DNA from: Pantoea sp. Ap-967
GTDB taxonomy: Bacteria; Pseudomonadota; Gammaproteobacteria; Pseudomonadales; Pseudomonadaceae
Direction of reading: 5' to 3'
DNA length: 64,000 nucleotides
Assembly (NCBI RefSeq): GCF_011752565.1
Contig: NZ_VWXK01000018.1
Location: 1-64,000, forward strand
In this document: positions 42,972-51,111 of the stretch, piece after piece
How positions within the stretch are numbered: position 1 is the first letter of the stretch
How the letters are laid out: each line of letters begins with the position of its first letter
Notes under the pieces: generated by a model
Told to the model about the DNA's origin: nothing
The model's database searches: none
The model's input: the letters and a program-made list of their open reading frames with translations, nothing else
Position numbers and translations under genes: made by a program

Positions 42972-44357
42972 ATGCCCGCCCACGATTTCGTCAGCCCCGA
43001 CAGCATCCGCGCGCAGTTCTCTGCCGCCATGTCGCTCATGTACAAACAGGAAGTGCCGCTGTATGGCACGCTGCTGGAGCTGGTGAGCGAAATCAACCAG
43101 CAGGTGATGGCCGAACAGCCTCAGGTGGCGCAGGCCCTGCGCTGGACCGGCGAGGTCGAGCGCCTGGACCAGGAGCGCCACGGCGCCATCCGCGTTGGCA
43201 GCGCCGAGGAGCTGGCGACCATCGCCCGCCTGTTCGCGGTCATGGGCATGCAGCCGGTGGGCTACTACGACCTCAGCTCAGCCGGCGTGCCGGTGCATTC
43301 CACGGCCTTTCGCGCCGTGCACGAGCAATCGCTGCACGTCAGCCCGTTCCGTGTGTTCACCTCGCTGCTGCGCCTGGAACTGATCGACAACCCGCAACTG
43401 CGCGCCATGGCCCAGGGCATCCTCGCCAAGCGCCAGATCTTCACCCGCCGCGCCCTGGAGCTGATTGCCCAGTGCGAACGCGATGGCGGCTTGAGCGCGG
43501 CCGATGCCAACGAATTCGTGCAAGAAGCGCTGCACACCTTCCGCTGGCACCAGGAGGCAACGGTCACCGCCGAGCAGTACCAGCAGCTGCACGACCAGCA
43601 TCGCCTGATCGCCGACGTGGTGGCCTTCAAGGGCCCGCACATCAACCACCTGACCCCACGCACCCTGGACATCGACGCCATCCAGCTGGGCATGCCGGCC
43701 AAGGGCATTCCGCCGAAGGCCGTGGTCGAAGGCCCGCCCACCCGTCGCCACCCGATTCTGCTGCGCCAGACCAGCTTCAAGGCACTGCAGGAGAAGGTGG
43801 CCTTCAGCGACCACCAAGGCAGCCACACGGCTCGCTTCGGCGAAATCGAACAACGTGGCGCGGCACTGACGCCCAAGGGCCGCCTGCTGTACGACAAGCT
43901 GCTCGATGCCACCCGCGCCGCCCTGGGGGGCGTGCCGGCCGAAGCCAATGCCGAGCGCTACAGGGCGCTGTTGCAGGAAACCTTCGCCCAGTTCCCGGAT
44001 GACCTGGCGCAGATGCGTGAGCAGGGCCTGGCGTATTTCCGCTATTTCGCGACCGACAAGGGCCTGGCGGCGCGTGGTCAGGCTGACCGCCCGACCACGC
44101 TGCAGGGGCTGATCGAGGCTGGTCACGTGCACTTCGAAGCGCTGGTGTACGAGGACTTCCTGCCCGTGAGCGCTGCGGGGATCTTCCAGTCCAACCTCGG
44201 CGATGAAGGCCAGGCCGACTATGGCAGCAATGCCAACCGCGAGGCGTTCGAGGCGGCGCTGGGGTTGCAGGTGCAGGATGAGTTGGCGCTGTATGCGCAG
44301 AGTGAACAGCGCTCGTTGCAGGCGTGTGCCCAGGCGTTGGGCCTGAGTTCAATGTAG
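42972..44357 (+). CDS. hglS: 2-oxoadipate dioxygenase/decarboxylase (D-2-hydroxyglutarate synthase) HglS
   Basis: DUF1338 (YdcJ) family Fe(II) enzyme of 461 residues that converts 2-oxoadipate to D-2-hydroxyglutarate in lysine catabolism. Metal-ligand histidines known from the P. putida enzyme fall at the same numbers here: H70 (ERHGAIR) and H226 (GPHINHLTPR). R74, linked to substrate recognition, is also present, as is a candidate glutamate in FGEIEQRG (about 291-293). The ATG at 42972 follows AGGAAG; a GTG 20 codons upstream is unlikely. The gene lies downstream of the ama regulator, so the window carries three consecutive parts of the pipecolate-oxoadipate route. Confidence 0.93.
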   Translation: MPAHDFVSPDSIRAQFSAAMSLMYKQEVPLYGTLLELVSEINQQVMAEQPQVAQALRWTGEVERLDQERHGAIRVGSAEELATIARLFAVMGMQPVGYYDLSSAGVPVHSTAFRAVHEQSLHVSPFRVFTSLLRLELIDNPQLRAMAQGILAKRQIFTRRALELIAQCERDGGLSAADANEFVQEALHTFRWHQEATVTAEQYQQLHDQHRLIADVVAFKGPHINHLTPRTLDIDAIQLGMPAKGIPPKAVVEGPPTRRHPILLRQTSFKALQEKVAFSDHQGSHTARFGEIEQRGAALTPKGRLLYDKLLDATRAALGGVPAEANAERYRALLQETFAQFPDDLAQMREQGLAYFRYFATDKGLAARGQADRPTTLQGLIEAGHVHFEALVYEDFLPVSAAGIFQSNLGDEGQADYGSNANREAFEAALGLQVQDELALYAQSEQRSLQACAQALGLSSM

Positions 44358-44436
44358 GGCCCCGATCGCGACCTACGATCGCTCCTACCAGGGATTGCAC
44401 GCCCCGGTAGGAGCGACCGCAGGTCGCGAATGGGCC
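44358..44436. repeat. REP pair (GCGACC...GGTCGC core)
   Basis: Inverted arms GATCGCGACCTACGATCGCT and AGCGACCGCAGGTCGCGAAT begin immediately after the hglS stop. The left arm core is slightly degenerate (CCTACGATC). Confidence 0.88.
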
Positions 44437-44457
44437 GCAACGCGGCCCCGTACGGTG

Positions 44458-46356
44458 TCAGCGGAAGCGCCCCACTTCCTCGCGCAACTGCGCCGCCAAC
44501 CCTTCCAGCTCACGAGCGGTAAAGGCCAGTTCATTGGCCACATCCCGCTGCTCGCTGTTGGCCTGGGCAATGCTCTGCAGGTTGCGGCTGAGCACCGTCG
44601 CAGTGCTGCTCTGCTCCTGGGTCGCCGTGCTGATCACGGCAAACTGCTCACCCGCCGTGCGGCTTTGTTCATCGATCCGCGCCAGCGCCTGAGCCACCTT
44701 GTCGTTACGCTCCAGCCCCTGCTGCATCAATTGGTTACCCTGCTCCAGGGTGGTGATGGCATGCCCGGTCTGCTGCTGGATGCTGGTAATCATCCCGGAA
44801 ATTTCATCGGTGGCCTGGCGGGTACGGGCCGCCAACCCACGCACTTCGTCGGCCACCACGGCAAAGCCGCGGCCCTGCTCACCAGCACGGGCGGCCTCAA
44901 TGGCTGCGTTGAGCGCCAGCAGGTTGGTTTGCTCGGCAATCGACGTGATCACGCTGATGATGCCGCCGATCTCCTGCGAGCGCGCGCCCAGGCTGTCCAT
45001 CACCGTGGCGGTGCCACCGAGGGCTTCGGCAATCTGTTTCAGCGAGCTGGACGCCTCGTCCATGGCGCTGCGGCCGATGCGGGTTTGCTGGGCGTTGTCG
45101 CGGGCCATGCGCTCGGTGCCGGCCATGTTGTCGGCGATGTTCATGGACGTGGCGCTGAACTCTTCCACGGCGCCGGCCATGCTGGTGATCTCCCCTGACT
45201 GCTGGTCCATGCCCTCGCACGCCCCGGTGGACAACCCCGAGAGCGACCGGGCACGGCTGCTGACCTGTTCGGAGGCGCTACGGATGTGCTCGACCATGGT
45301 CGACAAGGCATCGCCCATGCGGTTGAAACTGCGCGCCAACTGGCCGATCTCGTCATGGCTGGTGACGTTCAGGCGTGCACTGAGATCGCCTGCGCCGAGG
45401 GCTTCGGCCTGGCGAACCAGGTCGTCCAGCGGGCGCAGCCTGCGGCGCAGCAGCCACAGGGTGGCGGCCACGGCCAGCAGCATCGCCAGCAGGCTACCAA
45501 TGGCCAGGCGCAGGCCAACGCTCCAGGTCACCTCGCGGATTTCCGCTTTGGGCATGCTGGCGACCACGGTCCAGGGGCCTTCGGCGAAGGGTGCGCTGGC
45601 GCTGAACAGGTCCTGGTCGGCATTGGCCGGGGGCACCAGCCACTGGCCCTGCTCGTCGCGAATGGCCAGGGAACCGGTTTCGCCGATGCGAAAGCGCTTG
45701 AGGTTGGCGAACTGGGCATTCTGCGCATCGGTGTAGTCGAAGCCGACGAACAGCACGGCGATCACCCGGCCGCTGCTGTCGCTGACCGGCACGTAGCGGG
45801 TCATGTAGTTGCGCTCGAACAGCACCGCGCGGCCAACGTACATCTGCCCGGCCAACAGCTTGGTGTAGGCCGGGTGCTTGCGGTCGAGCAGGGTACCGAT
45901 GGCGCGGCTGCCGTCTTGCTTCTTCAGGTTGGTGCTGATGCGTACGAAGTCATCGCCGCTGCGCACGAACAGGGTCGCGATGCCGGCGGTCATCTGCTGG
46001 AATTCGTCGACCACCTGGAAGTCGTTGTTGAGCAGCTGATCGCCCTGGTACAGCGCAGGCGTAGCCTGGCCTGCAACCTCTACCGTCTCACCCGGGCGCA
46101 GCGCCAGGCCTGCGGCAAAGCGGCGCTCGAACAGGCCGCTGAGGCGTTGGGTGTTTTCCTTGAGCGAGCCGTGGAAGGTGTCGAGCTGGTCGGCCAGCAG
46201 CCGAGCTTCGCTGGCCAGGTGCGCCTGGCGGGTGGCGAGGTTGGCGTCGTCCAGCGCGCGCAGGGCGAACAGGGTACTGCCGGAAATCACCAAGGCCAGC
46301 ACGATGGCGAGGGCGACACCGAGCTGGGAGGCGATTCGGGCACGCGGTTGAGACAT
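44458..46356 (-). CDS. Methyl-accepting chemotaxis protein with periplasmic Cache-type sensor
   Basis: Transmembrane chemoreceptor of 632 residues. Helix 1 (LGVALAIVLALVISGSTLF) and helix 2 (LAIGSLLAMLLAVAATLWLL) enclose a periplasmic domain of about 260 residues with a single-Cache-like layout (FVRISTNLKKQDGSRAIGTL, YVGRAVLFERNYMTRYVPV). A HAMP domain follows (LRPLDDLVRQAEALGAGDLS), then the signalling hairpin with the conserved tip (EQTNLLALNAAIEAARAGEQ, GRGFAVVADEVRGLA). No C-terminal CheR-binding pentapeptide is present. The start at 46356 follows GGAG. The ligand is unknown; many Cache receptors of this type sense organic acids. Confidence 0.93.
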   Translation of the reverse strand: MSQPRARIASQLGVALAIVLALVISGSTLFALRALDDANLATRQAHLASEARLLADQLDTFHGSLKENTQRLSGLFERRFAAGLALRPGETVEVAGQATPALYQGDQLLNNDFQVVDEFQQMTAGIATLFVRSGDDFVRISTNLKKQDGSRAIGTLLDRKHPAYTKLLAGQMYVGRAVLFERNYMTRYVPVSDSSGRVIAVLFVGFDYTDAQNAQFANLKRFRIGETGSLAIRDEQGQWLVPPANADQDLFSASAPFAEGPWTVVASMPKAEIREVTWSVGLRLAIGSLLAMLLAVAATLWLLRRRLRPLDDLVRQAEALGAGDLSARLNVTSHDEIGQLARSFNRMGDALSTMVEHIRSASEQVSSRARSLSGLSTGACEGMDQQSGEITSMAGAVEEFSATSMNIADNMAGTERMARDNAQQTRIGRSAMDEASSSLKQIAEALGGTATVMDSLGARSQEIGGIISVITSIAEQTNLLALNAAIEAARAGEQGRGFAVVADEVRGLAARTRQATDEISGMITSIQQQTGHAITTLEQGNQLMQQGLERNDKVAQALARIDEQSRTAGEQFAVISTATQEQSSTATVLSRNLQSIAQANSEQRDVANELAFTARELEGLAAQLREEVGRFR

Positions 46357-46519
46357 GAAAAGGCTCCTGGCAAGAGGCTGGGATCGATCCTGATCACGCT
46401 GACCGCCTGCTGATAATCGACGGGAAAGCGCGTCCTCTTCCGGGACGCTGGTACCAGTAGATCGGCGTCGGTTTTGAATACTTGAGTGTCGGGTTGGGGT
46501 ATTGGCAAACGTTTTCTTT

Positions 46520-46610
46520 TGCCTGTGCCGGCGCTTTCGCGGGGCAAGCCCGCTCCACAAGGAAGGTGGATGTAGGAGCGGGCTTGCCCCGCGAAAGGGC
46601 CGGCACAGGC
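46520..46610. repeat. REP pair (GGGGCAAGCCC core)
   Basis: Inverted arms GCCTGTGCCGGCGCTTTCGC and GCGAAAGGGCCGGCACAGGC. The left tail is truncated (GCTCCACAA). It ends at the stop codon of the LysR gene. Confidence 0.88.
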
Positions 46611-46612
46611 AA

Positions 46613-47539
46613 TCAAAAGGCCGGCAGGATATCCACAGCTGGCAACGCCACCGCCGCCGCCTCTTCCTGCAAGAACACGCTCAAGCGCCGTAACCGCTCG
46701 CCACCGGGCCGGGTCCGAGGCCACACCAGGTAGTAGTCCATCCCGCTGGGCACCGCCGTTGGCCACGGCAGGCTCAAACGCCGCTGGGCCACATCCTCGG
46801 CCACCATCAGCAAGTCGCCCATCGAGATGCCGTACCCTCGCGCCGCCGCGATCATGCCCAGCTCCAGGGTGTCGAACACCTGCCCTCCCTTGAGCGATAC
46901 CTTGTCGCTCAGGCCCATGCGCTCCAGCCATTCGCGCCAGTCACGCTTGTCTGGCGTGGGGTGCAGCAACTCGATACCGGCCAGCCTGCGCTCGTCCCAA
47001 GGCCCCTGCTCCAGCAGATCGGGCGCGCCCACGGGAATCAGCAGCTCGGAAAACAGCCGGCGCACTTCCCAGTCGGCGGGAAATACCCCATCGCTGAGCA
47101 ACACCGCGCAATCGAACGGTTCCTGGTTGAAGTCGACATGGTCGACATCCATCCAGGCGCTGGTCAGTTGCACCTCGTTGCCCGGCTGCAGGTGCCGGAA
47201 ATGGCTCAAGCGTGCCAGTAGCCAGCGCATGGTCAGGGTCGAGGGGGCTTTCATGCGCAAAATGTCATCTTCCCCACGCAAGGTATCGCAGGCCCGCTCC
47301 AGCGCGGCGAAGCCTTCACGCACGCCGGGCAACAGCACCCGCGCTGCCTCGGTCAATTGCAGGTTGCGACCGCTGCGCACGAACAAGCGGCAGGCGAAGT
47401 GCTCTTCCAAGGTGCGAATATGCCGGCTGACGGCACTCTGGGTAATCGACAGCTCTACCCCGGCACGGGTAAACGAACTCAGCCGGGCCGCGGCTTCGAA
47501 TGCGCGCAGCGCATACAACGGGGGCATCTGACGAGACAT
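46613..47539 (-). CDS. LysR-type transcriptional regulator (GcvA-like)
   Basis: A 308-residue LysR protein with helix-turn-helix SSFTRAGVELSITQSAVSRHIRTLEEHF near residues 21-48 and an effector-binding domain beginning RMKAPSTLTMRWLLARLSHF. It is divergent from the MATE transporter gene across 156 bases, a typical arrangement for a regulator of an efflux gene. AGGTG lies upstream of the ATG at 47539. No inducer can be predicted. Confidence 0.9.
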   Translation of the reverse strand: MSRQMPPLYALRAFEAAARLSSFTRAGVELSITQSAVSRHIRTLEEHFACRLFVRSGRNLQLTEAARVLLPGVREGFAALERACDTLRGEDDILRMKAPSTLTMRWLLARLSHFRHLQPGNEVQLTSAWMDVDHVDFNQEPFDCAVLLSDGVFPADWEVRRLFSELLIPVGAPDLLEQGPWDERRLAGIELLHPTPDKRDWREWLERMGLSDKVSLKGGQVFDTLELGMIAAARGYGISMGDLLMVAEDVAQRRLSLPWPTAVPSGMDYYLVWPRTRPGGERLRRLSVFLQEEAAAVALPAVDILPAF

Positions 47540-47695
47540 GAGGCACCTGCCATGTTTGGGCGCGACGAACATGGGAGAAATCATACGCGCATGACTTTAA
47601 CTCATGCCATGCATCGCTTTTATCCTTTTGTGCAAAGCTGACCGAAGCCTCAGAATCGTCCCTCGCCCACAGGCCCAGGAAGAAGGATTTCACCC

Positions 47696-49078
47696 ATGCA
47701 CGTTGCGCCCACCACTGAACTCAAGGCTTTGCTGCGCCTGGCCGGGCCGCTGATCGCCTCGCAGTTGGCGCACATGCTGATGGTGCTGACCGACACCCTG
47801 ATGATGGCCCGCATCAGCCCCCAGGCCCTGGCCGGCGGTGGCTTGGGGGCGGCGAGCTATTCGTTCGTGTCGATCTTCTGCCTGGGCGTGATCGCCGCAG
47901 TCGGCACCCTGGTGGCGATTCGCAAGGGCGCCAAAGACATCGAAGGCGCCACGCGCCTGGCGCAGAACGGCTTGTGGCTGGCCTGGGGCCTGGCGCTGCT
48001 GGCGGCATTGGCACTGTGGAACCTCAAGCCGGTGCTGTTGCTGTTCGGCCAGCAGCCAGCCAACGTCGACGCGGCCAGCGAGTTCCTGACCCTGCTTCCA
48101 CTGGCCCTGCCCGGCTACCTGACCTTCATGGCCCTGCGTGGTTTTACCAGCGCCCTGGGCCGCTCCACCCCGGTCATGGTCATCAGCCTGGTGGGCACGG
48201 TGCTCAACTACCTGCTCAACGTGGCCCTGATCGAGGGCATGTTCGGCCTGCCCAAGCTGGGCCTGATGGGCATTGGCCTGGTGACGGCGGTGGTGTCGAT
48301 GGGCATGGCCATCGCCCTGGCGCTGTACATTCGCTGGCACCCGGCCTATGCCGACTACCCACTGCGCAAGGGCCTGTCGCGCCCGTCGCTGGCGGCGCTG
48401 CGCGAGTTGTGGCGGCTGGGGCTGCCGATTGGCGGCACCTACATGGTGGAAGTGGGGCTGTTCGCCTTTGCCGCGCTGTGCATGGGTGTGCTGGGCAGCA
48501 CCGAGCTTGCGGCGCACCAGATCGCCCTGCAGATCGTGTCCACCGCGTTCATGGTGCCGACCGGGCTTTCCTATGCGGTAACCATGCGCGTGGGGCTGTA
48601 CTACGGCGGCGGCAACCTGCTTGCGGCGCGCAGCGCCGGGCGCGTGGGGATCGGCTTCGGGGCGATGATCATGTTCGGCTTCGCGGCATTGTTCTGGCTG
48701 CTGCCCGAGGCATTGGTGGGTGTTTTCATCAACCGTAGTGACCCAGGCTTTGCGGCGATCTATCAACTGGCCGTGCAACTGCTGATGGTGGCGGCCTGGT
48801 TCGAGCTGTTCGACGGCATGCAGACCATCGCCATGGGCTCGATCCGTGGGCTGAAGGACGCCAAGACCACCTTCCTGATCGGGCTGTGCTGCTATTGGCT
48901 GGTGGGGGCGCCGAGCGCCTGGCTGTTCGCCTTCAACCTTGGTGGTGGCGCGGTGGGGATCTGGTGGGGGCTGGCGTTGGGGCTGGCCTGTGCAGCGGTG
49001 GCGTTGACCTTGGGGTTCGAGTGGCGGATGAAGCGGTTGATGGTGAAGGCCGGGGTTGGGGTGGCGGTTTCGGCCTGA
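47696..49078 (+). CDS. MATE family (NorM-like) multidrug efflux transporter
   Basis: Inner-membrane cation-coupled drug exporter of 460 residues with 12 predicted helices in two halves. Conserved segments are RLAGPLIASQLAHMLMVLTDTLMMARI at the N-terminus, LPGYLTFMALRGFTSALGRSTPVM in the first half, and LPIGGTYMVEVGLFAFAALCMGVLG opening the second half. AAGGA precedes the ATG. A LysR gene is divergent upstream. Substrates may include dyes, fluoroquinolones or plant compounds, but none is shown by sequence. Confidence 0.93.
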   Translation: MHVAPTTELKALLRLAGPLIASQLAHMLMVLTDTLMMARISPQALAGGGLGAASYSFVSIFCLGVIAAVGTLVAIRKGAKDIEGATRLAQNGLWLAWGLALLAALALWNLKPVLLLFGQQPANVDAASEFLTLLPLALPGYLTFMALRGFTSALGRSTPVMVISLVGTVLNYLLNVALIEGMFGLPKLGLMGIGLVTAVVSMGMAIALALYIRWHPAYADYPLRKGLSRPSLAALRELWRLGLPIGGTYMVEVGLFAFAALCMGVLGSTELAAHQIALQIVSTAFMVPTGLSYAVTMRVGLYYGGGNLLAARSAGRVGIGFGAMIMFGFAALFWLLPEALVGVFINRSDPGFAAIYQLAVQLLMVAAWFELFDGMQTIAMGSIRGLKDAKTTFLIGLCCYWLVGAPSAWLFAFNLGGGAVGIWWGLALGLACAAVALTLGFEWRMKRLMVKAGVGVAVSA

Positions 49079-49082
49079 CATG

Positions 49083-49145
49083 AGGGCCCTTTCGCGGGGC
49101 AAGCCCGCTCCTACCAAGAGCAGGCGGGCCCCGCGAAAGGGCCCT
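49083..49145. repeat. REP pair overlapping a stop codon
   Basis: Inverted arms AGGGCCCTTTCGCGGGGCAA and CCCCGCGAAAGGGCCCT lie between convergent genes. The right end overlaps the stop codon of the GGDEF-EAL gene; the right copy has lost part of its core (AGGCGGGCC). Confidence 0.88.
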
Positions 49146-50811
49146 AGAAGGCTGCCGCCAGCTCCAGGCCTGAGGCCTGTACCAGGTATTCGATCAACTC
49201 CCCCACCGGCAGCGGCTTGCTGACCAGGAACCCTTGCACCTGGTCACAGCCGAACTCGCGCAGCAAGGCCATCTGCTCGGGGGTTTCAACCCCTTCGGCT
49301 ACGACTTCCAGGTTGAGGTTGTGCGCCAGGTTGATCATCGCATGCACCAGCTTGCGGTTCTCCTCGCGCATCTCCATTTCAGCGACGAAGCTGCGGTCGA
49401 CCTTGAGCAAGGTAATCGGCAGGCTGTTCAGGTGCACGAACGATGAGAAGCCGGTGCCGAAGTCGTCCAGCGAGAAACGCACCCCCAGCCGGCCCAGGGC
49501 GTCCATGGTCTGGCGCACCAGCTCGTTACGGCGCATCACTGCGGTTTCGGTGAGCTCGAACTCCAGCCAACGGGCGTCCACCCCATGCTCGATGATCAGG
49601 CGGCTCAGGGTTGCCAGCAGCTGGCTGTCCTGGAATTGGCGGAAGCTCAGGTTCACCGCCATGTGCAGCGGCGCCAGCCCGCGCTCGCGCAGGGCCTGCA
49701 TGTCGCGCAGGGCGCGGGAGATCACCCAGTAGCCCAGCGGCACGATCAACCCGCTCTGCTCTGCCAGCGGCACGAACTCGCTGGGCGGCAGCAGCCCGCG
49801 CTCGGCGTGGCGCCAGCGCACCAGCGCTTCCAGGCCGACGATGCGGCCATCGGCCAGGTTCAGCCGCGGCTGGTAATGCAGCTCCAGCTCATCGCGGCGC
49901 AGGGCGCGGCGCAGCTCGCTTTCCAGGTCGGCCAGGCTGCGCGCGTTGCGGTTGATACGCTCGTTGAACACATGGAACGTGCACCCCTGCACGCCCTTGG
50001 CCTGGCGCATGGCAATGTGCGCGTGCCACATCAACGGGTCGGCGCCGCCCTGGGTACGGGCATGGGCGATGCCCAGGCTGCAGCCCAGCAGCAGGCTTTC
50101 GCCGTCGATCCAGTAGGGCTCGGCCAGGGCCTCGACGATACGCTCGGCGATCCACTCGGCGCGGTTGGGGTCGCGGCGGGTGTCGATCAGCAGGGCGAAC
50201 TCATCGCTACCCAGGCGCGCCAGCTGGTCGCTGGCTTCGAGCTCTTTCTTGAGCCGCGACACCACCTGCAGAATCAGCCGGTCGCCGCCTTGGTGGCCAA
50301 GGGCGTCGTTGACGTGGCGGAAGTTGTCGAGGTCGAGATGGCCCAGGGCCAGGCCGCGACCGTCGTTTTCCGCCAGGCGTGCGGTGAGCAGGGCCTGGAA
50401 GCCCTGGCGGTTGGCGATGCCAGTGAGCGGGTCCTGCTCGGCCAGGCGCTGCAAAGTCGCCACCAGCACCCCGCGCTCACGCACATGGCGCAGCGAACGG
50501 CGCAGGGCATCACTGGTGAGCTGGCCGCGTACCAGCCAGTCGCTGACGCCCGTGGGGGTGGCCGCAGGTTCGTGGTCCAGCAACAGGATGGTCGGCAGTT
50601 CGCAGCGCCCCGCAGCCGGTTGCAACGCTGGCGTGGCCAGCACCACGGCCTGGCGGTCGTGGCTGAACAGGCTGTCGACCGCCGCCCAGTTCGGCGCGGT
50701 CAGCAATACCGCGGCGTCGCCCAGGGGCTTGAGGCGCTCGCGCAACAAGGCGGCCCACTCCGGCTCATCGGCCAACAGCAGCAAACGCAGAGGTTCGGCA
50801 GGCGTGGACAA
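49144..50811 (-). CDS. GGDEF-EAL protein with degenerate GSDEF, probable c-di-GMP phosphodiesterase
   Basis: A 555-residue cytoplasmic protein. Residues 1-110 resemble a receiver fold but lack a clear phosphoacceptor motif (LLLLADEPEWAALL; TILLLDHEP). The GGDEF domain reads GSDEF at 201-205, suggesting weak or no cyclase activity and possible GTP sensing. The EAL domain keeps its catalytic residues: EAL in GLEALVRW, Asn in NLSFRQF, Glu in FELTE, SLDDFGTGFSS, Lys in LLKVDRSF, Glu in AEGVET and Gln in VQGFLVSKPL. Breakdown of c-di-GMP is therefore expected. The start codon is TTG, preceded by AAGGAG at six bases. A Fur-box-like palindrome lies 60 bases upstream. Confidence 0.9.
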   Translation of the reverse strand: MSTPAEPLRLLLLADEPEWAALLRERLKPLGDAAVLLTAPNWAAVDSLFSHDRQAVVLATPALQPAAGRCELPTILLLDHEPAATPTGVSDWLVRGQLTSDALRRSLRHVRERGVLVATLQRLAEQDPLTGIANRQGFQALLTARLAENDGRGLALGHLDLDNFRHVNDALGHQGGDRLILQVVSRLKKELEASDQLARLGSDEFALLIDTRRDPNRAEWIAERIVEALAEPYWIDGESLLLGCSLGIAHARTQGGADPLMWHAHIAMRQAKGVQGCTFHVFNERINRNARSLADLESELRRALRRDELELHYQPRLNLADGRIVGLEALVRWRHAERGLLPPSEFVPLAEQSGLIVPLGYWVISRALRDMQALRERGLAPLHMAVNLSFRQFQDSQLLATLSRLIIEHGVDARWLEFELTETAVMRRNELVRQTMDALGRLGVRFSLDDFGTGFSSFVHLNSLPITLLKVDRSFVAEMEMREENRKLVHAMINLAHNLNLEVVAEGVETPEQMALLREFGCDQVQGFLVSKPLPVGELIEYLVQASGLELAAAF

Positions 50812-50869
50812 GCGGGCTCCTTAAGGCTTGGGCGTAATACGTTGGGCGCACGATATGCTACTGCATAAA

Positions 50870-50884
50870 TGAAAATGATTTTCA
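50870..50884. promoter_or_regulatory. Fur-box-like palindrome
   Basis: TGAAAATGATTTTCA is a perfect 7-1-7 inverted repeat that matches the Fur consensus TGATAATnATTATCA at 12 of 14 positions. It lies 59 bases upstream of the GGDEF-EAL start codon and 228 bases upstream of rep, so the GGDEF-EAL gene is the better target. Confidence 0.5.
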
Positions 50885-51022
50885 CTTTTAGACATATCCT
50901 TTGCCTGCAGCGCCTCCCGTCGCAATTTGACGTGCATCCTGAGGGAAACGCGCTAAAGCAGCAATTAGGTTTTTTTCGGTGAATACCATTAGTTTGATTC
51001 ATGCTATGGGCCGCAAGAGAAA

Positions 51023-51042
51023 GTCTGACTCAAACGTCAGAC
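51023..51042. promoter_or_regulatory. Inverted repeat upstream of rep
   Basis: GTCTGAC-N6-GTCAGAC is a perfect seven-base inverted repeat located 70 bases before the rep start codon and upstream of the candidate -10 box. It has no T-run, so it looks more like an operator than a terminator. Confidence 0.4.
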
Positions 51043-51111
51043 GGTCACGCCACAAACGCCCCATGCCTGTTAGAATGCGCGGCTATTTTCTGGCGACCCC
51101 CGGTTTCTAGC

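Larger units (their letters stand above)
50812..51111. other. Intergenic region between GGDEF-EAL and rep
   Basis: This is 300 bases, AT-richer than average, between two divergent genes. It contains a Fur-box-like palindrome (50870-50884), a short stem followed by TTTTTTT (around 50950-50972), a strong seven-base inverted repeat (51023-51042), and a TAGAAT candidate -10 box for rep at 51071-51076. No protein gene was recognised. Confidence 0.6.

Noticed and set aside
47690..49117. 475-codon frame antisense to the MATE transporter
   Set aside because: His/Gln-rich shadow of a clear membrane transporter; no start signals.
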